From an uncultured Prevotella sp. (lineage in GTDB: Bacteria; Bacteroidota; Bacteroidia; Bacteroidales; Bacteroidaceae), in NCBI RefSeq assembly GCF_946407605.1, contig NZ_CAMJOS010000008.1, forward strand, positions 44,666 through 108,665: DNA of 64,000 bases, given 5' to 3'. The notes beneath the pieces are model-generated. The model was not told the origin of the DNA and ran no database searches. It worked only from the letters and a program-made list of their open reading frames with translations. The first letter of the stretch is position 1. The number at the start of each line of letters is the position of its first letter. Below, piece after piece: positions 41,598 through 51,912 of this stretch. A program made the position numbers and the translations under genes.

Positions 41598-44500
41598 TTA
41601 ACGTTGTGGCATACGACCACCTTTCTTGGTATACAGGTCGAGTAGCGTATAGAGCCTGTCAGAGTAGTTGTCAGCCAACTTCGAGTCAATACTCTCGGCA
41701 ATGGTGATCAGCTTCTGCATGATGTAGAACATATGCAGTTGGCAGTTATACTCCTCGCCCTTGAACTTATCCTTGTCTAATGACAGGAAGAATGTGACAT
41801 ACTGGTCTGACTTCTTCCACAGCGTGTCCACCAACTTCTTGGCACGGGCATTGTCGCCGATGGCTGCATAGGTCTGAGCCATCTCAATAGAGTAGCCTTG
41901 GTAGTCGTGGGGCACGTTACACTCGGGCAGCTCCTTCTCGGCACGGGCCAGCACCTCTGCGGCACGCTTGTTGTCGCCCTGGGCAGCCAGGTTCATGGCG
42001 AGCTTCACCAGCAGACGACGGTGGGTGTAGCACATACGCATCACCGTCTCGTCGAGATAGACGCCAGGCTCGCTGATGCCTCCGAACTTGAAGCGCTTCA
42101 TCACGTTAGTGTAGGTCTTCTCAGTATCGAAGTTGGTCATGCCGGGCAACGGATTCTCGTTGATATTCGTGGTGAACGGCGTGATGCGGTTGGCCAGTCC
42201 TTCCTGTACGAAGTTATCGCCCAGGTTCATATAGTTCTCCTCACCTACGGTATAAGCCACGTAGATAGGACGAGTCCAGTTGGCGTTGGCCAGCATCTCC
42301 AGCATCATCAGCTTGCTCTTATCCACGCCACTCAGTCCGCTCAGCGAGATGACCATGCGGTCAGGGATAGAGTCGCCCTGAATCAGCATGCCGCTCTTTT
42401 TCACAGCCTCCTTGTCGATGGTCAGATAGACAGTATCGGTGGGGATGACGTTAAGACTCTGATCCAACTGATAGTAAGGATCGTCGGCAATCTCGGGCAT
42501 CTTCATCTGAGCATACATGATTGCCTCGGCCTGACGTCGCTTGAGGTCGCCATCACGATGGTCACGTACCCAGTATTTCAGGACATTCTTCAACTCGTAT
42601 GGATCATCGCCAAACAGCTGGGCGGTCTCCTTAGGATACTCCTGCTGCAGCAGCGTGATAGCCTTGCGAATCTTGTTGTCCACACGGATATATTCGTTCG
42701 TGCCGGAACAGTACTCCAAGCGACTCCAGGTGATAGGTAGGGCAGGAGAGTCGTAGGCAGGACGAATCATCTGGTCGATATACCAGTCGGTCTGCAGATA
42801 AGAGAGGTTGCAGACACGGGCATCGGTACGTACGCCCTCCGTATCCTGGTTGTACCAAAGCGGGAAGGTATCGTTATCACCATTGGTGAAGATGATGGGG
42901 TTACCCTCTTCCTGCAGCGTCATCAGGTAGTTCTGACCGAAGTCGCGACAGGTGTAACGACCAGAACGGTCGTGGTCGTCCCAGGTCTGCGAGGCCATCT
43001 GGATAGGTACAGCCAGACAGGCGAGACCAATGATAGCTACAAGCCATACGGGCTTTTTCTTCAGCTTACCGCAGATAATGTCGATAAGGGCAGCCACACC
43101 AAGACCGCACCAGATAGCATAGGCATAGAACGAACCAGCATAAGCATAGTCACGTTCACGGGGCTGCTCAGGTGTCTGGTTCAGGTAGACCACGATGGCC
43201 AGACCTGTCATGAAGAACAGGAAGAACACCACCCAGAACTGCTTGATACCCTTTCTGCCGCGCATCATGGCCTGCCAGAAGATACCAATCAGACCCAGCA
43301 GCAGAGGCAGACAGTAGAACACGTTATGACCCTTGTTGTTCTTCAAGTCATCGGGCAACAGCGACTGGTCTCCAAGACGGGCATTATCGATAAAGGAAAT
43401 ACCCGACAGCCAGTTGCCGTGCACCAGGTCGCCATGTCCCTGAATGTCGTTCTGACGACCGGCGAAGTTCCAGAAGAAATAGCGCCAGTACATCCAGTTG
43501 CACTGGTAGTTGATGAAGAACTTCAGGTTCTTCCATTGTGTAGGCATGGTGACCATACTACCCTGACGGTAGTTCGAGGGCTCCTTGGTCTCGTTCGAAC
43601 CAATGTCAGGTGAGGTGGTCCAACTGTTATAGGCTGCCACATGACGCTGGTTGTTAGAGTAGAGACGCGGGAACAGCATGTTCTGCGCATACTTGGGCTT
43701 ATCCTTGGTGCTGACAATGAAATAGGTGTCGGGCTCGTCAGCGCTCTTCTTCTCCTTACGCTGGTAGATAGGTGCTCCGTCGTCCATCATCACACGTCCC
43801 TCATTGTCAATCTTATATTCCGAGCTGTAGGCCTGTCCCCAGAGCAGCGGACGGTAGCCGTACTGGTCGCGGCTCAGGTAGTTACCCAGCGTGAAGATAT
43901 CCTCAGGCGAGTTTTGGTCCATCGGCGGGTTGGCTGCCGAACGGATCACAATGACGGCATAGGTAGAATAACCAATCATCAGCATCAGCAGACAGAGCAG
44001 CGTAGTATTCTTCAAGCGGGGCGAGATAAGCTGCTTCTTCATGCCAGGCACGAAGAGCACGGCAGCCAGGGCGCCCAGCACCACAACACCGATGAAGAAG
44101 GCACTCCAGCCAAAGCCGTAGAAGGGAATACCCAGCATGGCGATGGCCAACAGGAATGCGATGTTTTGACGCATCCAGCTACCCTTGGTTTCCTTGGCGG
44201 TCTGTGTCTCGTAGATAGCCCAGATAACCAGGGCCACCAGCAGGAACAGATAGATATATTCACCTGTGTTGAATGACATACCCAGCACGTTGACAAAGAA
44301 CAGCTCGAACCAGCCACCTACGGTGATGATGCCTGGCACCACACCATAGAGCACGGCAGCCAGCAACACAAACGAGATGAGCAGGGCTACGATACTGCCC
44401 TTGATGTTGGCATTGGGATAGCGCTTGTAATAATACACCAGCACAATGGCGGGCAAACACAGCAGGTTCAGCAAGTGAACACCGATAGAGAGGCCCGTCA

Positions 44501-45047
44501 TATACATAATCAGTACCAGCCAGCGGTCTGAGTGAGGCTCGTCGGCATGGTCCTCCCATTTCAGTATCAGCCAGAACACCACAGCGGTAAAGGCCGAAGA
44601 GTAGGCATAGACCTCACCCTCGACAGCCGAGAACCAGAAGGTGTCGCTGAAGGTATAGATTAAGGCGCCTACCAGTCCGCTGGCCTCGATGGCCACGAGC
44701 TTCCACGTCTCCAGCTCTTCCCATTTGTCAATGAGCAAACGGCGCACCAGGTGCGTAATACTCCAGAACAGGAACAGGATACAGGTGGCTGAAAGCAAGG
44801 CACTCATCATGTTCACCATCCGTGCCACCTGTGTGGGGTCGCTGGTAAACTGCGAGAACAGGTTGGCGGTCAACATAAAGAAAGGTGCACCAGGTGGGTG
44901 TCCTACTTCCAAGCGATAGCCAGTGGTGATAAACTCAGGACAGTCCCAGAACGAGGCTGTAGGCTCGATAGTTGAACAATAGACGAAGGCTGCCACAAGG
45001 AAGGTGAGCCATCCGAAGATATTGTCCACGAGACGGAATTGTTTCAT
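41598..45047 (-). CDS. DUF2723 membrane protein, probable GT-C-type glycosyltransferase
   Basis: 1149 residues. Begins NIFGWLTFLVAAFVYCSTIE then the lumenal acidic motif FWDCPEFITTGYRLEVGHPPG near 35-55, like the Asp-Glu of protein O-mannosyltransferases. About twelve TM helices up to residue 700, a large periplasmic region (FTNGDNDTFPLWYNQDTEGV near 735) and TPR-like repeats at the C-end (AAEVLARAEKELPECNV). The family is thought to move sugar from a lipid carrier to proteins or glycans in Bacteroidetes. Normal length for the family. Probably the first gene with the downstream deacetylase. Confidence 0.85.
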   Translation of the reverse strand: MKQFRLVDNIFGWLTFLVAAFVYCSTIEPTASFWDCPEFITTGYRLEVGHPPGAPFFMLTANLFSQFTSDPTQVARMVNMMSALLSATCILFLFWSITHLVRRLLIDKWEELETWKLVAIEASGLVGALIYTFSDTFWFSAVEGEVYAYSSAFTAVVFWLILKWEDHADEPHSDRWLVLIMYMTGLSIGVHLLNLLCLPAIVLVYYYKRYPNANIKGSIVALLISFVLLAAVLYGVVPGIITVGGWFELFFVNVLGMSFNTGEYIYLFLLVALVIWAIYETQTAKETKGSWMRQNIAFLLAIAMLGIPFYGFGWSAFFIGVVVLGALAAVLFVPGMKKQLISPRLKNTTLLCLLMLMIGYSTYAVIVIRSAANPPMDQNSPEDIFTLGNYLSRDQYGYRPLLWGQAYSSEYKIDNEGRVMMDDGAPIYQRKEKKSADEPDTYFIVSTKDKPKYAQNMLFPRLYSNNQRHVAAYNSWTTSPDIGSNETKEPSNYRQGSMVTMPTQWKNLKFFINYQCNWMYWRYFFWNFAGRQNDIQGHGDLVHGNWLSGISFIDNARLGDQSLLPDDLKNNKGHNVFYCLPLLLGLIGIFWQAMMRGRKGIKQFWVVFFLFFMTGLAIVVYLNQTPEQPRERDYAYAGSFYAYAIWCGLGVAALIDIICGKLKKKPVWLVAIIGLACLAVPIQMASQTWDDHDRSGRYTCRDFGQNYLMTLQEEGNPIIFTNGDNDTFPLWYNQDTEGVRTDARVCNLSYLQTDWYIDQMIRPAYDSPALPITWSRLEYCSGTNEYIRVDNKIRKAITLLQQEYPKETAQLFGDDPYELKNVLKYWVRDHRDGDLKRRQAEAIMYAQMKMPEIADDPYYQLDQSLNVIPTDTVYLTIDKEAVKKSGMLIQGDSIPDRMVISLSGLSGVDKSKLMMLEMLANANWTRPIYVAYTVGEENYMNLGDNFVQEGLANRITPFTTNINENPLPGMTNFDTEKTYTNVMKRFKFGGISEPGVYLDETVMRMCYTHRRLLVKLAMNLAAQGDNKRAAEVLARAEKELPECNVPHDYQGYSIEMAQTYAAIGDNARAKKLVDTLWKKSDQYVTFFLSLDKDKFKGEEYNCQLHMFYIMQKLITIAESIDSKLADNYSDRLYTLLDLYTKKGGRMPQR

Positions 45048-45156
45048 TTTAGAGGTTTATTTTTTAACGTTAAAATTCTTTCAGTGTGCAAAGGTAGTCA
45101 TTTTAAGTGAAAAATGAAGAGTGAAAAGTAAAGAATTTACTACCGCTCTACATTAA

Positions 45157-45612
45157 TTAACAGAAGAGCCAGTTGGCACCATAAACCAGCAGCCAGTAAC
45201 GCAGGAACTTGCCGATGGCGATGCTGACAAACGAGATGAGCATATTTGCTCTCGTCAGTCCTAATATCACGGTGACGGCACTACCCAGGATAGGCAGAAA
45301 GGCGAAGATGCCCATCCAGGCCCCTCGTCCTGCCATGAACCGTTGGGCACGTTCCATGTTCTTCTTCTTGATTTTCAGGTATTTTTCTATCCATTCCAGC
45401 TTGCCAAGCCGTCCCACGAAATAATTGAATATCGACCCTAACGTGTTGCCTATAGAACCGTAGATGACCAACTGCCAGCCATCAAGACCGGAGCCCAGCA
45501 GGATGAGCATCACCGTCTCGCTCGAAAACGGAAAGACGCTGCCAGCCAGGAAAGCGGCCATCAGCATGCCCCAATAGCCGTAGCCTGTCAGCAGTTCTAT
45601 AAAAGCGTCCAT
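45157..45612 (-). CDS. YqaA/DedA-like membrane protein
   Basis: 151 residues, about four hydrophobic helices. GYWGMLMAAFLAGSVFPFSSETVML, the SNARE-associated/DedA glycine-rich FNYFVGRLGKL, and RAQRFMAGRGAWMGIFAFLPILGSAVTVILGL are typical of the short YqaA branch. DedA proteins flip or carry lipids and affect envelope integrity. Its start overlaps the end of the upstream membrane protein gene by 16 bp. Confidence 0.85.
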   Translation of the reverse strand: MDAFIELLTGYGYWGMLMAAFLAGSVFPFSSETVMLILLGSGLDGWQLVIYGSIGNTLGSIFNYFVGRLGKLEWIEKYLKIKKKNMERAQRFMAGRGAWMGIFAFLPILGSAVTVILGLTRANMLISFVSIAIGKFLRYWLLVYGANWLFC

Positions 45613-46523
45613 AGATTAATGCCGGTGATTAAAAGACAAACAGCCAGAATCACAAAGAAGGCAATGTTGGTGATGCGGGATGAGGTCAACGTGAGCAGAT
45701 GGGCCACCAACGGACTGGCACAGATAATCACGATGCGGATCAGTGGGTCGAAATGCTGAGGTTGTAACGCAATAAACAACATCACCAGCAGCATAATCAG
45801 TGTAAAGAACCCAAAGAGCATACGGATGCGGATTTTGTCTTCAAAGCTGTTGCGCCAGAAATGAATGATGCCTGATACCGACAGTATCAGCAAAAAACAA
45901 TAAACCAGCAGCTGGTTAGGTGTAATCTGTGTATAGTCGTAAGGAAACTCAAAAGTCCCCAATAGCGCAAAATGCTGCCATACCAAGGTGAAGTCCTGAA
46001 TGTAGATGAACCACAGTGCCAAAAACCAATAAGGGGTGATCAGGCCAATGATAGAGGCAGAGAGGGTGCGCAGACTGAGCGACTGTAACTGCGTCTCCAT
46101 CAGCAGCCAGAGCACAGGTGCCAGGAATAGGATATGAACAAATCTCAAACTACAAAGGCTGATGCACAGGAAGGCATAAAAGACTATTCCTGTTGATAGC
46201 CTGTCTTGATAGGTGTGAAACAGCAGTAGGGTGGAAATGATGAATGCCAGTTGAGTGAAACCGCCAGATAACGAGGCGAATGCTTCGGGATACAGGCATG
46301 TCAGGATGAGAAAGGTGGTAGTCACCATGCGACTGCGTATCCTAATCAGTGCGTTGCTGTTGCTGATTTCCACAAACAGATAGGCTGAAGCAGTAAGACA
46401 TACCAACTGAGGCCACCAGTTATGAGTGACCAGACCGGCCAGTAACCATATCAAGACAGTATAGACTGCCGCCACTGGCAGGATAATACCACTCTCTGCT
46501 ATCCTGTTCTGAAGTCGCTTCAC
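45597..46523 (-). CDS. Polytopic membrane protein of unknown function
   Basis: 308 residues, some eight to nine hydrophobic helices (ILPVAAVYTVLIWLLAGLV, IGLITPYWFLALWFIYI, LLVYCFLLILSVSGIIHFW). No family motif is recognised; the general look is that of small Bacteroidales membrane proteins without assigned role. The start is GTG at 46523, lying in the last GGTGAAG unit of the repeat array upstream; no ATG is available nearby. Overlaps the DedA-like gene by 16 bp. Confidence 0.7.
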   Translation of the reverse strand: MKRLQNRIAESGIILPVAAVYTVLIWLLAGLVTHNWWPQLVCLTASAYLFVEISNSNALIRIRSRMVTTTFLILTCLYPEAFASLSGGFTQLAFIISTLLLFHTYQDRLSTGIVFYAFLCISLCSLRFVHILFLAPVLWLLMETQLQSLSLRTLSASIIGLITPYWFLALWFIYIQDFTLVWQHFALLGTFEFPYDYTQITPNQLLVYCFLLILSVSGIIHFWRNSFEDKIRIRMLFGFFTLIMLLVMLFIALQPQHFDPLIRIVIICASPLVAHLLTLTSSRITNIAFFVILAVCLLITGINLWTLL

Positions 46524-46531
46524 CTTATCCC

Positions 46532-46670
46532 TTCACCTTTGACCTTCGGTCTAGTCTGCTCTCGCTCGACAATGGTCAAGTAAACTTGCCATTGTTCTCG
46601 CTTAATCGCAGCCTTCACTTTTCACCTTTCACCTTTCACCTTTCACTTTTCACCTTTCACCTTTCACCTT
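46532..46670. repeat. 87-bp repeat (copy A) joined to a TTTCACC array
   Basis: 46532-46618 is identical to 58734-58820 in the same orientation. It holds two hairpins, GACC-TTC-GGTC (46541-46551) and CAATGG-T-CAAGT / ACTTG-CCATTG (46570-46594). From 46612 a TTTCACC/TTTCACT heptamer array of about eight units follows up to the purD stop. Lies between purD and the membrane protein gene. Confidence 0.9.
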
Positions 46671-47972
46671 TCAAAGATCCTTACCAATGTCCCTGCGGAA
46701 ATATTGGTCTGTGAACTTAATTTTCTGAGCTTCGGTAAACGATTTCTTCAGTGCTTCCTCCTTATCTTTACCGTAAGAAGAGACCGCAATGACGCGACCA
46801 CCATTGGTCACCACCTCACCATCCTTCAGCGCCGTGCCGGCATGGAAGACCACAGAGCCGTTGACCTGATCGATGCCAGTGATAGGATAGCCCTTCTTAT
46901 ATTCCTGCGGATAACCGCCGCTGACCAGCATCACACAAACGGCTGCACGCTCGTCGAACGCAATGCTACGCTGATCCAGATTGCCCTCGGCTACACCCTC
47001 AAACAGGTCCACAATGTCGCTCTTCAGACGCAACATCACGCTCTCCGTCTCAGGGTCACCCATACGACAGTTGTACTCAATCACCATAGGCTCGCCCTTC
47101 ACATTGATGAGTCCGAAGAAGATAAATCCCTTATAGTCAATACCTTCTGCCTTTAAGCCCTCCACGGTAGGACGGATGATGCGGTCATCCACCTTCTGCA
47201 TCCACTCCTTCGTGGCAAAAGGTACAGGACTGACGCTGCCCATGCCGCCGGTGTTCAGACCGGTGTCGCCCTCGCCAATACGCTTGTAGTCCTTGGCTTC
47301 GGGCAGAATCTTATAGTGGTCGCCGTCGGTCAGTACGAAGACAGAGCACTCAATACCGCTGAGGAACTCCTCGATGACTACACGACTGCTGGCATTGCCG
47401 AACATACCGCCCAACATCTCCTTAAGTTCCTTTTTGGCTTCGTCGAGCGTGGGGAGTATCAGCACGCCCTTGCCGGCACACAGACCGTCGGCCTTCAGCA
47501 CATAGGGGGCCTCTAAGGTTTCCAGGAATGCCAGACCTTCCTGTAGGTGTTCGCCGTCAAAGGTCTCATAACGGGCTGTGGGAATATGATGACGCTGCAT
47601 GAAGCCCTTGGCAAAATCCTTTGAGCCTTCCAGCACAGCACCGGCTTTTGACGGACCAATCACGGGCACATTCTTGGTGCGGACATCGGCCTTCAAATCG
47701 TCGTAGATACCCTTTACCAGTGGGTCTTCCGGTCCCACCACCACCATGTCGATGCCTTTTTCTACCACAAACTGCTTGATGGCTTCAAAATCGTCAGCCT
47801 TCATGTTAACGTTCTCTGCAATGGCAGAGCGACCAGAGGTCGAGCGCTCACCACAGTTTGATGTGCCTGCATTGCCAGGGGCAATAAACAGTTTCTCCAC
47901 TCGCTCACTCTGAGCAATTTTCCAAGCCAGGGCGTGCTCGCGGCCGCCACTTCCTAAGAGTAAAATCTTCAT
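46671..47972 (-). CDS. purD: Phosphoribosylamine-glycine ligase
   Basis: 433 residues from ATG at 47972 ([20 protein letters not shown]); the upstream TTG lies in a TAACTTTG -7 box. ATP-grasp enzyme for the second step of purine synthesis. Seen: [85 protein letters not shown]. Slight insert [22 protein letters not shown] near 35 is longer than in E. coli. Monocistronic apart from the repeat-filled spacer behind it. Confidence 0.96.
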   Translation of the reverse strand: MKILLLGSGGREHALAWKIAQSERVEKLFIAPGNAGTSNCGERSTSGRSAIAENVNMKADDFEAIKQFVVEKGIDMVVVGPEDPLVKGIYDDLKADVRTKNVPVIGPSKAGAVLEGSKDFAKGFMQRHHIPTARYETFDGEHLQEGLAFLETLEAPYVLKADGLCAGKGVLILPTLDEAKKELKEMLGGMFGNASSRVVIEEFLSGIECSVFVLTDGDHYKILPEAKDYKRIGEGDTGLNTGGMGSVSPVPFATKEWMQKVDDRIIRPTVEGLKAEGIDYKGFIFFGLINVKGEPMVIEYNCRMGDPETESVMLRLKSDIVDLFEGVAEGNLDQRSIAFDERAAVCVMLVSGGYPQEYKKGYPITGIDQVNGSVVFHAGTALKDGEVVTNGGRVIAVSSYGKDKEEALKKSFTEAQKIKFTDQYFRRDIGKDL

Positions 47973-48054
47973 CTCCGTTCTGTTATGTTCTAAATTTGCG
48001 TGCAAAGTTAATCAAATTATTTTTCACTACCAAGAAAAACATCATTCCGTTGAC

Positions 48055-48089
48055 AAAAAAAAGGGCGACGCAATATTTTGCGACCGCCC
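48055..48089 (-). terminator. ompA-family gene terminator
   Basis: Stem GGGCGGTCGCAAA / TTGCGTCGCCC on the minus strand (48089-48063) followed by eight T (48062-48055). About 30 bp after the stop of the OmpA gene. Confidence 0.85.
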
Positions 48090-48119
48090 TTTTGGATGGT
48101 TTCGTATAGTGAAAAGGGA

Positions 48120-49190
48120 TTACTTACCCTCGCCTAAGGCAATCACGGCACGATTGTCGTCGTTGTTGCTGAACGGCTGCTCGGTGTCACCCTTTGCATC
48201 GGTGGTCAGACGGCTGGCATCAATACCCTTGGCAATCAAGGCTGCCTTCACGGCATCAGCACGCTGCTTGGCAATCTTCATGTTCACATTGGCATTACCA
48301 GTCTCTTTGTCAGCATAACCTGTCAACAGGATGCTGGCATTGGGGTTCTGGTTGGCCCACTTCACGATATCGTCAATCTTCGAAGCCTGCTCGGGCTTAA
48401 TCTCGGCCTTACCCAGGTCAAAGAAGATGTTCTCAGTAATCTTCACGGGCTGCTTCACCACGGGCTTGGGCTCGGGTTTGGGCTCGGGTTTGGGCTCAAC
48501 ATAAGGCTTTGCAGGTGCTACCTCGGGCTGCTTGGGCTCCTCAACGGGCTCAATGACAGGAGCGGGTTCGCTCTTCACCTTCTTATGTCCAAACTTGAAG
48601 GTAACGCCGGCCATAGCGTAAGGCCACCATTTGTTATAGTCGTAGCCGCTGGTCTTCTGAGTGATATAGTTGGCACCAGCCTCCAGGTTGATACCCCAGT
48701 TCTTTGAGATATTGAAATCAATCATACCGCCGGCCTTCCAGGCTTTGTTCCAACGGTCGGTACCCTCGCAGTTGGCATAGGTATAGTTGTCTACCCAGGC
48801 ATGGGGGATAGCCAGGTTGAAGGGTGCACCGGCAATGGCGATGACGTTCACGAAGTTCCTCTGGTTGGGGAAGAACAGGTTAGAAAGGTTGAACATCATA
48901 TCGAGATCGATATTGGCAGCCTTGCTCTTATATTCTGAACCATCGTCCAACTTAGCGTTCCAAGTGCTTCCGTTAGCCTGCAAACGCAGTCCGAAAACAT
49001 TGGTGAAGTTGTAGCCCAAAGAAATGGCAGCCATCGGATTCCATTTACGATCGATACCCTCACCATTGAATGCTCTCATCACGCCACCCTGCACACCAAC
49101 AAATGCGTGGGGATAGTCTTTTGTCTCCTGAGCGGAAACATTCATGGCAAACATGATTGCCAATGCAGAAAGTAAGATTCTGATCTTCAT
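48120..49190 (-). CDS. OmpA-family outer-membrane protein
   Basis: 356 residues. Signal peptide 1-21 (LLSALAIMFAMNVSAQ); beta-barrel about 25-205 (AFVGVQGGVMRAFNGEG through YAMAGVTFKFGHKK); a proline/glutamate/lysine linker about 207-250 made of repeated KPEPKPEP; then a peptidoglycan-binding OmpA domain (FFDLGKAEIKPEQASKID, TGYADKETGNANVNMKIAKQ, RLTTDAKGDTEQPF). It links the outer membrane to the wall. Own terminator; abundant envelope protein is expected. Confidence 0.93.
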   Translation of the reverse strand: MKIRILLSALAIMFAMNVSAQETKDYPHAFVGVQGGVMRAFNGEGIDRKWNPMAAISLGYNFTNVFGLRLQANGSTWNAKLDDGSEYKSKAANIDLDMMFNLSNLFFPNQRNFVNVIAIAGAPFNLAIPHAWVDNYTYANCEGTDRWNKAWKAGGMIDFNISKNWGINLEAGANYITQKTSGYDYNKWWPYAMAGVTFKFGHKKVKSEPAPVIEPVEEPKQPEVAPAKPYVEPKPEPKPEPKPVVKQPVKITENIFFDLGKAEIKPEQASKIDDIVKWANQNPNASILLTGYADKETGNANVNMKIAKQRADAVKAALIAKGIDASRLTTDAKGDTEQPFSNNDDNRAVIALGEGK

Positions 49191-49275
49191 AATTAATTCT
49201 TGTTTTTTAGTTTGTTAGCAATTTGGGGCAAAGTTAATGCTTTTTTTTGAAAAGTCCAAATATTTTGTTAAATAA

Positions 49276-50610
49276 TTAATAATTTTCCCCATATCGCTCC
49301 TTCGTGATGTCGTTTAGCGACCGTCCTCGGGTGTTTGGCATACCGATAAGGCCCACTACCAACGAAATCACCAGCAGTGCCACCATGCAATAGGCTGCCA
49401 GCGTGAAACCCTCACCATTCTCACCATAGATAAAGGTGAAAACGAGTCCCCAGACAGCCGACAGACCACGAACGATGAAGAACATCAGGCCTTGGGCACC
49501 AGCACGGAACTTGGCAGGGAAAAGCTCCGAGCCCCAGAGGGCATAGAACACCTGTACCGAACTACCATTGTTGAGGCCCCACAGGATGGTAAACACCCAG
49601 ATGCCGGCGATACTCGTCACCGTGCCGCCAATCACCAGAATCCAGGCTGTCAGTGCTGCTGCGAGTCCGAAGATATAGAAAAAACGGTGAGCCACCTTGT
49701 CGACATAGAATGAGATGATAAAGGTGGTGATGACCACGAACACCCAGCTGACACAGCTCAGCATGTTGGCGGTCTCATTACTCAGGCCACCTGCGGTCTC
49801 ATAGACATGGGGCATGAAGAAACCCATCACCGAGGCCACGAGGTTCCACGTCAGATAGATGGTTGCCAGGAAAATGACCGAACGTACAGCCACCTTATTA
49901 GTAAACAGCATCTTGATATTCTCCACGATACCGCTGCTCTTGTCACTGGCCTTCTGGTCTGTAAACTCCGCACTCTCGTCGAGCTGACGTTGCAGCGTCC
50001 ATGCCACGAGGGCTACGACAAAGAGGGTGAAGAACACCACACGTGACGAGAATACCTCAACGGCTGCCTGGGCGGCCTCGGTGCCAATAACGGCGTGAGC
50101 CAGCGATTCCACAGGGGCATAGAGATAGCCACCGGGGGCAAAGAGCATACCGAAGAACAGAATGAGCATGGGACCGACACCCCATGACATCTGTGAGATG
50201 CAGATGTTACGACCTCGGTTGTTCACTTCCGACGATTCTGAGATATAGGTCCACGAAGCAGGTACACCGATACCTACCGAGATGCCTGTTATCAGGAAAC
50301 CGCCCAGCAACATGGGATAGCTGAAGGAGAACATCACAATCAGCATGCCCAGCATATAGACCAGCAGGTTATAGGTGAAGATGAACTTACGTCCGAACTT
50401 ATCTGCTAGGAAACCACCAATGATGGCTCCAATGGCAGCACCCATGGCGTTGGCACTCAGAGCGTTGAGCCATCCCAGATGCATCTCGCTCAGTCCCAGA
50501 TAGTTCTGCCATAGCGTGATGCCGCTCGACCCCGCCACGATGGCGCCTGCGTCGAGGTAATTATTCAGAGACACAGCCAGTGTGCTCTTTAAAGAACTGG
50601 ATTTTCCCAT
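49276..50610 (-). CDS. MFS sugar transporter, probable rhamnose uptake
   Basis: 444 residues with twelve hydrophobic helices of the sugar-porter type MFS: LSANAMGAAIGAIIGGFLADKFGRKFIFTYNLL (the D-R/K-x-G-R-K/R loop after TM2), TYISESSEVNNRGRNI (PESPR-like loop) and SELFPAKFRAGAQGL near 375. It is the third gene of the rhaB-rhaA-transporter series, 41 bp after rhaA, so rhamnose is the likely cargo; the usual RhaT/L-rhamnose-proton symporter of other Bacteroides is of another family. Substrate is inferred from position. Confidence 0.82.
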   Translation of the reverse strand: MGKSSSLKSTLAVSLNNYLDAGAIVAGSSGITLWQNYLGLSEMHLGWLNALSANAMGAAIGAIIGGFLADKFGRKFIFTYNLLVYMLGMLIVMFSFSYPMLLGGFLITGISVGIGVPASWTYISESSEVNNRGRNICISQMSWGVGPMLILFFGMLFAPGGYLYAPVESLAHAVIGTEAAQAAVEVFSSRVVFFTLFVVALVAWTLQRQLDESAEFTDQKASDKSSGIVENIKMLFTNKVAVRSVIFLATIYLTWNLVASVMGFFMPHVYETAGGLSNETANMLSCVSWVFVVITTFIISFYVDKVAHRFFYIFGLAAALTAWILVIGGTVTSIAGIWVFTILWGLNNGSSVQVFYALWGSELFPAKFRAGAQGLMFFIVRGLSAVWGLVFTFIYGENGEGFTLAAYCMVALLVISLVVGLIGMPNTRGRSLNDITKERYGENY

Positions 50611-50620
50611 TGTCTTCTTT

Positions 50621-50645
50621 CGTTATAACGTTATGTCGATATGAC
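50621..50645. repeat. CGTTATAACG palindrome repeat, rhaA-transporter spacer
   Basis: CGTTATAACG (50621-50630) followed by TTATGTCGATATGACG, a diverged second unit. Same family as 40937 and 51913. Confidence 0.6.
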
Positions 50646-50651
50646 GCCAAT

Positions 50652-51902
50652 TTATCTTTTCGACGTCACGTCCTTCTCGTACTGTTGTATGCAGGCGATA
50701 TATTCCTCACCCACAGGCACATTGTTCTTCAGGTTAAAGTAATCATATACAGCACCGAAGGGCAGACTCTTCGCCTCTTCCATCAAGGCCAGACGCTCGA
50801 AATACTGACCGTTGTCCTCATACTGACGCAACAGCTCCTTTGGCTCCAACAGAGCTTGGAGAATGCACTTTTGAGTCGCACGCGAACCTATTATATATGC
50901 TCCAATACGGTTGATGGAAGCATCGAAATAGTCGAGTCCCACATGGGCACGGTCCAAGGCATCGCAGCGCACCAGCTCCTTGAACAGGTCGAGGGTCTGG
51001 TCGTTCATGATGGTCACATGGTCAGAGTCCCAACGTACGGGACGACTTACATGCAGCATCAGCTCCGGCACATACATCAAGAGAGTAGAAACGAAGTCGC
51101 TGACGTTCTCTGTCTGCTCATAATGACCAGTATCCAGCGTGTACATCTGTTTGCGGGTAGCACAGTAGGCAGTATAGAAATCATGAGAGCCTACGGTATA
51201 GCTCTCCAGACCGATACCAAACAACTTGGCCTCGAAGCAGTTCTTCACGCCGTCAAGTTTCTCTGCCATAATCTCGTCGAGCGAGGCAGCCAGAATCTCA
51301 CGATACTTCTTACGCTGTACAGGCACATCCTTCGAACCGTCGTGCACCCAGATATTCATGATACAGGGGTCGCCCTGAGCCTTACCCATGGCATCGGCAA
51401 TACGACGGCAACGCTTGGTATGCTCAATCCAGAAGTCACGGATGCTCTTGTCGGGGTTGCTTAGGGTGAGGTTGCCACTCTTGGGATGCGAGAACGATGT
51501 GCTGTTGAAGTCCAGTTTCATATTGTTCTCTTTAGCCCAGTCAATCCAGCTCTGGAAATGCTTCACCTCCACCTCGTCACGGTCAACGAACTGTCCGCCG
51601 AAGTCACCATAGATCTCGTGCAGGTTCAGACGATGGTTGCCACCCAGCAGGGTCTTCACAAACTCGATGTCCTGACGCACCTCGTCAATATTCCGGGCAC
51701 GACCGGGGTAGTTACCTGTGGTCTGGATACCACCGCTCAGGGCCTCGTTACGTTCGAAGCCCACCACATCGTCGGTCTGCCAGCAATGCAGGGAGATCTG
51801 CTGCTTCTGGAGCTGCTCTAATACTGCGTCGGTATTGACGCCAATGGCTGCATAGCGGTCCTTAGCTACGGCATAAGCCTGTTCAATAAGATTTGCTTTC
51901 AT
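50652..51902 (-). CDS. rhaA: L-rhamnose isomerase
   Basis: 416 residues, normal size. Converts L-rhamnose to L-rhamnulose. Seen: SLHCWQTDDVVGFE near 37, GGIQTTGNYPGRARN, LNLHEIYGDFGGQFVDRDEV near 95, LDFNSTSFSHPKSG, NIWVHDGSKDVPVQRKKYRE with metal and base residues near 200, and TLDTGHYEQTENVSDFVSTL near 265. Second gene of the rhamnose series, 67 bp after rhaB. Confidence 0.97.
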   Translation of the reverse strand: MKANLIEQAYAVAKDRYAAIGVNTDAVLEQLQKQQISLHCWQTDDVVGFERNEALSGGIQTTGNYPGRARNIDEVRQDIEFVKTLLGGNHRLNLHEIYGDFGGQFVDRDEVEVKHFQSWIDWAKENNMKLDFNSTSFSHPKSGNLTLSNPDKSIRDFWIEHTKRCRRIADAMGKAQGDPCIMNIWVHDGSKDVPVQRKKYREILAASLDEIMAEKLDGVKNCFEAKLFGIGLESYTVGSHDFYTAYCATRKQMYTLDTGHYEQTENVSDFVSTLLMYVPELMLHVSRPVRWDSDHVTIMNDQTLDLFKELVRCDALDRAHVGLDYFDASINRIGAYIIGSRATQKCILQALLEPKELLRQYEDNGQYFERLALMEEAKSLPFGAVYDYFNLKNNVPVGEEYIACIQQYEKDVTSKR

Positions 51903-51912
51903 TTTTTTATAT

